Positions 6,046-10,840 of a stretch of 10,840 nt of DNA are shown here, in pieces (the stretch's first letter is position 1; every line of letters begins with the position of its first letter). The position numbers were made by a program, and so were the translations under genes. Below the pieces are notes generated by a model that was not told where the DNA came from, searched no databases, and worked only from the letters and a program-made list of their open reading frames with translations. This stretch comes from a bacterium (lineage in GTDB: Bacteria > Patescibacteriota > Minisyncoccia > Phycocordibacterales > 1-14-0-10-42-12), in the NCBI GenBank assembly GCA_030432135.1, contig JAUIHD010000004.1:1-10840 (forward strand), read 5' to 3'.

Positions 6046-6633
6046 CTAAATAAAAGAGAGTTTATCGAAAATAACAAGGTGTGGATAGTCAAAAATATCT
6101 CGCAACAATTTGTCATAGATACTCATACGATATTTAAAATCACTTGTTTCAAATGAGGCAAATCTGAGTTCTCGACCCATCTCAGCTTCAATAGCGGCAA
6201 TAGTATTAGTCAAAGACTTTTGCTTGATATAGTCTCCTACCACTAAAATATCGAGCCGACTTTCGTCGCTTTTATTTACAAAAATACCAGAGAGAATGAT
6301 TGTTTTGATCTTTCCCACTTTACTTATTCTTTGGGTCAGATCTTTATCAGAGAGAGGTCGAGCCGCTGATATAAATTCAGTAAGTTCATTGAGGTATACA
6401 AAACTTGGATCAACAGCGTACCCTGTGGTTTTTCTTTTTTTATAGGTAGTAGCACGTTTCTTTAAGAGGCCAATTTTTTCAAGTGCAGAAATTTCCCTTC
6501 TGATATCGCTTGCTCGTATTTGAGTGCGGTCAGATACTTCAGCGGCAGAAAATATTTGTTCTGGATTAAACAGAAAAAGCCGTAATGCTCTTACTTTTGC
6601 CGTGTTCCCGAAAAGTTTATCAAGTATATCCAT
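6046..6633 (-). CDS. Winged-helix protein with degenerate nucleotidyltransferase-like domain
   Basis: The product has 195 residues from the ATG at 6633. The open frame extends to 6690, but those extra codons run through a promoter. Residues 5-70 fit a winged helix-turn-helix: the AAEVSDRTQIRASDIRREISALEKIGLLKKR segment is helix-turn-recognition helix, then a basic wing KKRKTTGY. Residues 105-165 resemble the minimal nucleotidyltransferase fold, with SGIFVNKSDESRLDILVVGD where active members have G-S...D-x-D. Here the GS is reversed and the first Asp is Arg, so transfer activity is doubtful. It is probably a DNA-binding regulator with a ligand-sensing remnant domain; targets are unknown. It is divergent from the orphan plus-strand gene, about 94 bases apart. 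Confidence 0.72.
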   Translation of the reverse strand: MDILDKLFGNTAKVRALRLFLFNPEQIFSAAEVSDRTQIRASDIRREISALEKIGLLKKRATTYKKRKTTGYAVDPSFVYLNELTEFISAARPLSDKDLTQRISKVGKIKTIILSGIFVNKSDESRLDILVVGDYIKQKSLTNTIAAIEAEMGRELRFASFETSDFKYRMSIYDKLLRDIFDYPHLVIFDKLSFI

Positions 6634-6647
6634 AATACTGTTTCGGC

Positions 6648-6656
6648 ATTGTACCA
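6648..6656 (-). promoter_or_regulatory. Extended -10 promoter of the winged-helix gene
   Basis: TGG followed by TACAAT on the minus strand is an extended -10 element, with a poor -35. The start would be near 6641, only about 8 bases before the ATG at 6633. This supports that start over the upstream Met at 6690 and suggests a nearly leaderless mRNA. Confidence 0.5.
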
Positions 6657-6676
6657 ATATTTTAAACGCGAAAAAA

Positions 6677-6704
6677 TTGACTAAGTACAAAAAATATACA
6701 TAAT
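6677..6704 (+). promoter_or_regulatory. Promoter of the orphan plus-strand gene
   Basis: TTGACT (6677-6682), a 16-bp spacer and CATAAT (6699-6704). The start would be near 6711, leaving a leader of about 17 bases that opens with the ribosome binding site. It overlaps the divergent control region of the winged-helix gene. Confidence 0.55.
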
Positions 6705-6713
6705 GCTCCCCAG

Positions 6714-6719
6714 AGGAGG
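6714..6719 (+). promoter_or_regulatory. Strong Shine-Dalgarno AGGAGG
   Basis: A perfect AGGAGG lies 8 bases before the ATG at 6728. It fixes that start against the overlapping frame that begins at 6703, and it is the only strong site of its kind in this window. Confidence 0.85.
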
Positions 6720-6727
6720 GAGAGACG

Positions 6728-7276
6728 ATGGCTCACCTATTTGCACCGCTCGCTTACGACAGGATGCCCCACGGGCAGCCGCGCCAAGATACTCCCATAA
6801 ACCGCCTGGGGAGCAAGGTGCGCATAGACGTTCTACTCAAGAAACTGGTTATGGTGCTGGGTACACCGAAGGATCACCTCTTCGTGTTCGTAGCCGGCTT
6901 TTCCAAAAAGTCACCCGACACCCCAACCACTGATGCACCTATAAGTCTTGCCGAGGAGATGGATCGATACGCAAACTACCAAACCCCGGCCCTAGAGTCA
7001 TTCTGGGATGCACAATCCTGGGGAACCCACGATGAGATTCACTCCATCATCGAAGAAGGGAAAGGGGTTGGTACTGGCGAGGACCACGACGTATACATCG
7101 CAACAAACTTGGGGCACATGCCCCGCGTAATGCTCACCTGGTTTTTCTTGGAGAAACCCAAGAGCTGGCGTGCACACTTCGTGATTGCCAAACATTCCTT
7201 CAGTCCCAAAGAGTGGGCTCAGGAGACAATCAAGTTCTTTACGTACCTCTATCGCTTCACGTTCAAGAAGTGGTGA
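6728..7276 (+). CDS. Orphan hypothetical protein, 182 aa
   Basis: I do not recognise this family. The product looks soluble, with no signal peptide or membrane helix. It is mixed charged and aromatic, with Trp and Phe clustered in the C-terminal half (LTWFFLEKPKSWR near 139-151, FFTYLYRFTFKKW at the end). It has an acidic and His-bearing middle (EEGKGVGTGEDHDVYIA near 111-127), which could bind metal but matches no known site. It is a real gene by its perfect Shine-Dalgarno, promoter and strong terminator. It is the only plus-strand gene, and its codons are visibly richer in G and C at third positions than its neighbours. This fits recent transfer or a small mobile cargo gene, but no repeats or integrase flank it. 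Confidence 0.8.
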   Translation: MAHLFAPLAYDRMPHGQPRQDTPINRLGSKVRIDVLLKKLVMVLGTPKDHLFVFVAGFSKKSPDTPTTDAPISLAEEMDRYANYQTPALESFWDAQSWGTHDEIHSIIEEGKGVGTGEDHDVYIATNLGHMPRVMLTWFFLEKPKSWRAHFVIAKHSFSPKEWAQETIKFFTYLYRFTFKKW

Positions 7277-7284
7277 GATACGAA

Positions 7285-7314
7285 AGCACCCGCGACCAAT
7301 TGGTCGCGGGTGCT
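7285..7314. terminator. Shared bidirectional terminator, perfect 30-bp palindrome
   Basis: AGCACCCGCGACCAATT and its exact complement make a G+C-rich stem. It lies 9 bases after the orphan gene's stop and about 24 bases after the rplL stop on the other strand. The T-run is short on both sides (GTTCGTTTTG on plus), but the stem is very stable. Confidence 0.8.
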
Positions 7315-7337
7315 GTTCGTTTTGTTTGAGTTAAAGC

Positions 7338-7844
7338 TTATTTCAAAGTAACTTTACCTCCAGCTTCTTCTACTTCTTTCTTAAGAGCTTCTGCTTCCTC
7401 CTTCTTCATTCCAGCCTTAAGTACTGATGGAGCACCATCAACAAGATCTTTCGCCTCCTTGAGACCAAGACCAAGTGCACCCTTCACAACTTTAATAACT
7501 GCAATCTTCTGAGCACCAGCGTCTGTAAGTTCAGCATCGAAGCTGTCCTTCTCTTCTGCAGCACCAGCGTCTCCAGCTGCGGGACCAGCAACTGCAACAG
7601 CAGCAGCTGATACACCGAATTTCTTTTCAAACACCTTCACAAGTTCATGAAGATCAAGCACTGACATTTCTTCGATTTCTGAAACAATCTTCTTAAACTT
7701 TTCAGGTACTTCAACTTCCTCACCAGCATCTTCGGCAGGTGCCTCTGTTTTAGAAGCTTCTGCTTCTGCAGGAGCTGCCTCAGGAGCAGCAGTTTCTTCT
7801 GTAGAAGTTTCTACAACTTCCTCATTTTTTACTTCTTCTGACAT
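7338..7844 (-). CDS. rplL: Ribosomal protein bL12 (L7/L12) with acidic N-terminal extension
   Basis: This 168-residue protein forms the ribosomal stalk that recruits translation factors. The N-terminal dimerisation and L10-binding part is at about 48-84 ([24 protein letters not shown]). A short Ala/Gly-rich hinge follows at 82-96. The C-terminal factor-binding domain is at 102-168 ([27 protein letters not shown]), with the conserved Lys-rich helix intact. The usual length is about 120-125, and the excess is an Ala/Glu-rich N-terminal tail of about 45 residues. The start at 7844 is the only good Met before the folded domain. It follows rplJ by 18 bases and shares its transcript. The gap is A+T-rich and lacks a clear Shine-Dalgarno. 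Confidence 0.96.
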   Translation of the reverse strand: MSEEVKNEEVVETSTEETAAPEAAPAEAEASKTEAPAEDAGEEVEVPEKFKKIVSEIEEMSVLDLHELVKVFEKKFGVSAAAVAVAGPAAGDAGAAEEKDSFDAELTDAGAQKIAVIKVVKGALGLGLKEAKDLVDGAPSVLKAGMKKEEAEALKKEVEEAGGKVTLK

Positions 7845-7862
7845 GATTTATTTTTTATTCCA

Positions 7863-8360
7863 TTACGCAGTTTGTTCTCGCTTTTCCGCTAGTGCATTAA
7901 GAGCGATCGCAAAACTTTGTATTGGTGAGTTAATAATGTTTACAAACATTCCACGGAGTACTGGCGTATCAGGAATTGTCGCAATTGAGAGCATCTCATC
8001 ACGATTCATGTACCGTCCCTCAAACACACCTCCAGTTATTTTTAGATTATCAGGATTCTTCCTTTCGAATGCATAGATCTCACGCGCAGGTGCAATAAGA
8101 TCATCACTATACGCAAGTCCAAACTCTCCCGGCATCTCTGGCATCTCTCCTGAAATGGAAGAGTCGTTGAGTGCCATGCGAGTAAGTGTCTTTTTTGCAA
8201 CAGTATATGCTACACCTTTTTCTCGTAAGGTCTTTCGAATATTCGCAGTATCATTTCCAGAAATTTTCTGAAAATTAACAAACACCATAGATTGCGCGTT
8301 GTTTACCGCATCCTTCAAACCTGTAAGAATGTTTGCTTTCTTGTCTTTTGTAATTGCCAT
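7863..8360 (-). CDS. rplJ: Ribosomal protein uL10
   Basis: This 165-residue protein is the base of the L7/L12 stalk on the 50S subunit. The family core is clear: MAITKDKKANILTGLKDAVNNAQSMVFVNFQKIS at the start, the TLREKGVAYTVAKKTLTRMAL rRNA-binding region at about 44-64, a beta domain around 85-130, and a C-terminal helix (SPIQSFAIALNALAEKREQ) that carries L12 dimers. That helix is short, fitting two or three dimers at most. It heads the rplJ-rplL operon, behind a promoter and an L10 leader through which the L10-L12 complex is expected to repress its own translation. rplK and rplA are not next to it; a lamin-tail gene lies upstream instead. Confidence 0.96.
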   Translation of the reverse strand: MAITKDKKANILTGLKDAVNNAQSMVFVNFQKISGNDTANIRKTLREKGVAYTVAKKTLTRMALNDSSISGEMPEMPGEFGLAYSDDLIAPAREIYAFERKNPDNLKITGGVFEGRYMNRDEMLSIATIPDTPVLRGMFVNIINSPIQSFAIALNALAEKREQTA

Positions 8361-8490
8361 GAAAGCTTTTCTTTTACATTAGTAAAGAACGACCTTTGTG
8401 CAAAGCCACCCATACAAAATAGATAGGGAAAGATCTCGGCAGGCAACTTTAATCCGTCTTTTGGCGGAGCCCACTGTCTATGACCTTGCA
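8361..8490 (-). promoter_or_regulatory. L10 leader (autoregulatory RNA of rplJ-rplL)
   Basis: The untranslated leader on the minus strand carries the L10-leader hallmark TTGCCTGCCGAGATC just after a hairpin. It is preceded by TAGACAGTGGGCTCCGCC, which gives the asymmetric internal loop and kink expected for L10-L12 binding. Placement, from just after the promoter to the rplJ start, fits the family (Rfam RF00557). Binding of excess L10-L12 is known to repress the operon. Confidence 0.8.
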
Positions 8491-8496
8491 GGGAGG

Positions 8497-8525
8497 AGGA
8501 TACCAGAATAAAAAATACTGGTCAA
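8497..8525 (-). promoter_or_regulatory. Promoter of rplJ-rplL
   Basis: TTGACC (8525-8520), a 17-bp spacer and TATCCT (8502-8497), preceded by TGG, which makes an extended -10. It fits between the stop of the upstream gene (8538) and the leader start near 8490. Confidence 0.7.
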
Positions 8526-8537
8526 TATCTCCGTATT

Positions 8538-9908
8538 CTAAAACAGAGAAGCAAGAAAATTCTTTATTTTCCCAAATAAGGACAGATTTTCTTCGCCCGT
8601 ATATAAGACAACAGTAGTTGCACTAGATACATCCTCACTTAAGTCACTTATGCCTTCTAATTCCTCATATGTTTCCCCGGGTAGAGGTAGGGGGTAGCCC
8701 TGAACAGCACCCGCTACGGGCTCCATATATGATGGGCTCATATATGAAATAGCCTGACTCATCTCTACTAAATCAGTTGAGATTTTCTGCAATTCTTCCT
8801 GTGTATTCATAAGCTCGGTTACCGAGATAGATACTCGCTCTGTCTCTCCTTTTTGGATAAGTACCACATCAGTAGTTTCAAACGGATGCCGGAGGCGAAG
8901 TGTATTTTGTGGCAAGATAATAGTCTCTTTTGGAATATAGTATTCATGCTCTCCTTCTCGGATAATCCAATCTCCGATATTTATTTCAAAGGTATTATTA
9001 TTTTTAATAGCTAAATATCCATTTCCTATTTCAACAACTTCTATAGAAAATTCCCGAACTTCTACCGTAAGTCTTGCTGTATATATTTCTCCTTCATGCT
9101 TTGCAGTGAGTACAACAATGTATGTTCCAGGGAAGAGATATTCGTGCACTACCTTCCTTCCTGACTTACTCAACCCATCCCCAAAATTCCATCGGTATGA
9201 ATCGTTAATTATAATATTGTTCTTACTATCAACCAGTTCTCCCGTGAAATATACATTTTGCCCAACGGTAACCACTCTATCTCGCCCAGCATAAAGAGTA
9301 AGCTTTTTCTTCGCAACACTATTTACCGTGCTTACGTCCAATGAACCTGTATGTGCACTTCCCCCAGTGGACCCTGAAGTTTCTGTATGAGTGTCAGTTA
9401 CTCCGTTGACTGCATTTTCTGATTTAGGAGTAGGGAAGGCGGTTAACCAATTACTTCCGGACTTCTGCATAGTCTCCTTAGAATTATTATCCCCTGCAAG
9501 CCATCCGTCAGACATTGAAACTTGGTCGACTACCACTCCTTCACTATCTTTAAGCACAAGAGTTTCTCCAGAATTACTGAGTGCACCTGAATAAAAAATA
9601 TCCCCTAAAACTCCCGGCACAGTATCATCATTTGTTCTTTCTAAAAGAAAAAATGATTTGGCACCTATAGTTCCTGAAAGAGAAATATTTGGAGACCCGT
9701 CGCTCGCAGAAAGTGCCCAACCTGATAGATCGACAGCAACATTAGACTGATTGTATAGTTCAATCCATTCATCATTTGCAGATTCTGTTCCGCCCATCCA
9801 TGCAACCTCAGACATATAGACGGAAGCAAACACAAAAATAGGGAAGAGTGCACTAAATAAAATACATGAAGAGAAACCGAGTATTTTTAGAAATTTCTGA
9901 GAATTCAT
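8538..9908 (-). CDS. Secreted lamin-tail / PKD domain protein
   Basis: The product has 456 residues. A signal peptide is at 1-29 (basic start, hydrophobic 9-27, cut near FASV). A lamin-tail domain at about 30-165 shows YMSEVAWMGG...DEWIELYN...LSGWAL, the family's core strands. A Ser/Thr/Gly-rich linker is at 170-200. A PKD domain at about 204-285 has W240, the NFGDG turn, H255-x-Y257 and PGTYIVVLTA. A shorter lamin-tail-like beta domain at about 286-345 includes GYLAIKNNNTFEINIGDWIIREG. The C-terminus is acidic and ends in an amphipathic stretch, LFGKIKNFLASLF. Such proteins are common in Parcubacteria and probably sit on the cell surface as adhesion or scaffold parts; the function is unproven. 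Two Cys-free domains imply no disulphides. A -10 box 8 bases before the ATG suggests a leaderless mRNA. Confidence 0.88.
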   Translation of the reverse strand: MNSQKFLKILGFSSCILFSALFPIFVFASVYMSEVAWMGGTESANDEWIELYNQSNVAVDLSGWALSASDGSPNISLSGTIGAKSFFLLERTNDDTVPGVLGDIFYSGALSNSGETLVLKDSEGVVVDQVSMSDGWLAGDNNSKETMQKSGSNWLTAFPTPKSENAVNGVTDTHTETSGSTGGSAHTGSLDVSTVNSVAKKKLTLYAGRDRVVTVGQNVYFTGELVDSKNNIIINDSYRWNFGDGLSKSGRKVVHEYLFPGTYIVVLTAKHEGEIYTARLTVEVREFSIEVVEIGNGYLAIKNNNTFEINIGDWIIREGEHEYYIPKETIILPQNTLRLRHPFETTDVVLIQKGETERVSISVTELMNTQEELQKISTDLVEMSQAISYMSPSYMEPVAGAVQGYPLPLPGETYEELEGISDLSEDVSSATTVVLYTGEENLSLFGKIKNFLASLF

Positions 9909-9916
9909 AACAAGAG

Positions 9917-9922
9917 ATTATA
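9917..9922 (-). promoter_or_regulatory. Consensus -10 box just before the lamin-tail gene
   Basis: TATAAT ends 8 bases before the ATG, with a partial -35 (GAGACA) 16 bp upstream. Transcription would start at or next to the start codon, leaving no room for a Shine-Dalgarno. Confidence 0.5.
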
Positions 9923-10061
9923 AGTAGATAATAAGTAATGTCTCTATAAATCCTATCTGTCCTATTCCCTTGATTTCAAATGAAATATAAAGCCCTGTTC
10001 TCTCCCCTCCTCTCTTAAAAAGTTATCCACAGGTAGTGTTTTTATCTTTAATTATCTAAAA
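9923..10061. other. Intergenic region with one DnaA-box-like site
   Basis: A+T-rich spacer between the surface-protein terminator and the lamin-tail promoter. It holds one perfect TTATCCACA at 10023-10031 on the plus strand. No second box or origin-like cluster is visible, so it is probably chance or a minor regulatory site. Confidence 0.4.
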
Positions 10062-10091
10062 CAAAAAACCACCCGAAAGGGTGGTTTTTTG
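10062..10091 (-). terminator. Terminator of the Thr-rich surface protein gene
   Basis: The stem AAAAAACCACCC/GGGTGGTTTTTT with a GAAA loop (10075-10078) is T-run-flanked on both strands. It lies about 45 bases after the stop codon. Confidence 0.9.
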
Positions 10092-10136
10092 TTCGTTACG
10101 GCGAACCGCAACTACCTTACTCTAACCTAACTAAGA

Positions 10137-10840
10137 TTAGCTAGCTGTAAGAGTTTGGTTGATTTCAAGAGCATCGAGTTCGAAGTCGATTGACTTAGAA
10201 GCTGGAGCACCAGTTGTTGTTCCCCAGTTAATAGCCGTGATTTCAAACTTCTTAGTTCCTGCAGTACCATTAAGCTCATTTATACTTCCTGTGAAGGTAA
10301 ATGTTCGTGATGAACCTGATGTGATTTCGTATACAGTAGATGTATCACCAGGTGCTGAATTAGTACTAATGATTGACAGTGATGAACTTGATGCTGTCGT
10401 GCTTGTTGATACGAATGTTGCAGGTGTCTTACTTACGTATACGTTTCCTCCATCCGCTGTAAGAGTGAATGTGAATGTCGCGTTAGCGAGGTAAGACTTA
10501 TCTCCAACAATTGAACCATTAGCTGACATACCACTTACGTTTGCAACCACTTCTTCGAAGTGAACATCGTTACTGTTGAGAGTTACAGATGATACTGAAG
10601 CAGTATCGAATTCTGAGTCCTCAGCAACAATGTTTGTAGTGTTTGCTGTAAGAGTTGTAGAAGCAACTGAGCCTGCTACACCTGTGTTATCAGCATCTGC
10701 TACGTCAACCATAAGTCGGAATGTCTTCTTTGATCCCTTTGAAATGTCAAAGTAGTCATTGTCAAGAGTTGTGAAGATTGTTGTTGTTCCGATTGTTGAA
10801 GCTGATTCAAGTTTGTTACCTGAACCATCAGCAAGGTACA
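10137..10840 (-). CDS. Thr/Ser-rich surface protein, C-terminal part (gene runs off window)
   Basis: The minus frame is open from the window edge to a TAA at 10137, giving 233 visible residues. The Met at 10712 is internal, because the frame continues upstream as YLADGSGNKLESAS...DNDYFDISKGSKKTFRLMVDVADADNTG. The sequence is rich in Thr, Ser, Ala, Val and Asn, with alternating hydrophobic residues typical of stacked beta sandwiches. There is no Cys and no membrane anchor or sorting signal at the C-terminus (LDALEINQTLTAS). It resembles the long, low-complexity surface proteins of Parcubacteria, and may be an S-layer-like or fibre protein. Codon choice is narrow (GCA, ACA, TCA, CTT), which fits high expression. 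The family is not recognised, and the missing N-terminal part prevents a firmer call. Confidence 0.78.
   Translation of the reverse strand, partial: YLADGSGNKLESASTIGTTTIFTTLDNDYFDISKGSKKTFRLMVDVADADNTGVAGSVASTTLTANTTNIVAEDSEFDTASVSSVTLNSNDVHFEEVVANVSGMSANGSIVGDKSYLANATFTFTLTADGGNVYVSKTPATFVSTSTTASSSSLSIISTNSAPGDTSTVYEITSGSSRTFTFTGSINELNGTAGTKKFEITAINWGTTTGAPASKSIDFELDALEINQTLTAS

Noticed and set aside
6634..6690. Upstream start of the winged-helix gene at 6690
   Set aside because: The added 19 residues run through the extended -10 promoter and do not match the domain start; the ATG at 6633 fits better.
10023..10031. Replication origin signalled by TTATCCACA
   Set aside because: Only one box, no cluster, no dnaA or dnaN nearby; a single 9-base match can be chance.
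10159..10494. 111-codon plus-strand frame
   Set aside because: Antisense shadow of the Thr/Ser-rich surface protein.

Overview
The window looks like a chromosomal segment of a Candidate Phyla Radiation (Patescibacteria) bacterium, most likely Parcubacteria-like. This is inference from several traits together: a 23S rRNA gene interrupted by a group I intron, a 23S-tRNA-5S unit with no 16S beside it, weak or absent Shine-Dalgarno sites at most genes, small secreted lamin-tail/PKD proteins, an L10-L7/L12 pair standing alone, and moderate to low G+C. No tool-based taxonomy was possible.

Layout (almost everything is on the minus strand, so the biological order runs from high to low coordinates). 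10840-10137: C-terminal part of a large Thr/Ser-rich surface protein, then a bidirectional terminator. 9908-8538: secreted lamin-tail/PKD protein. 8525-7338: promoter, L10 leader, rplJ, rplL, then a strong shared terminator. 6728-7276 (+): the only plus-strand gene, an unrecognised G+C-richer orphan with the only strong Shine-Dalgarno in the window. 6633-6046: winged-helix protein with a degenerate nucleotidyltransferase-like domain. 5948-5265: TM-helix-repeat / MscS-related membrane protein. 5190-860: rRNA transcription unit, made of promoter, a leader with terminator-like and other hairpins, 23S with intron, a spacer holding an unidentified tRNA-like RNA and tRNA-Phe, 5S, and terminator. 852-1: N-terminal part of a membrane-anchored von Willebrand factor A protein.

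The main finding is a compact 286-nt group I intron without an ORF at 1828-2113 in the 23S peptidyl-transferase region. It sits at the position homologous to the known 2593 insertion site (the I-CreI intron site in Chlamydomonas chloroplast LSU). P3, P4, P7, P8 and P9 can all be paired by eye. A guide sequence aligns both splice sites, with a U.G wobble at the 5' site and a terminal G. The 5' splice site also lies inside a strong alternative hairpin.

The pre-rRNA carries three long flanking helices, around 23S, around the tRNA spacer and around 5S, consistent with double-strand processing. The ribosomal genes (23S, 5S, tRNA-Phe, L10, L7/L12) are translation machinery. The VWA, lamin-tail/PKD and Thr-rich proteins are probably exported surface proteins. 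No new defence system, CRISPR array or transposon was seen.
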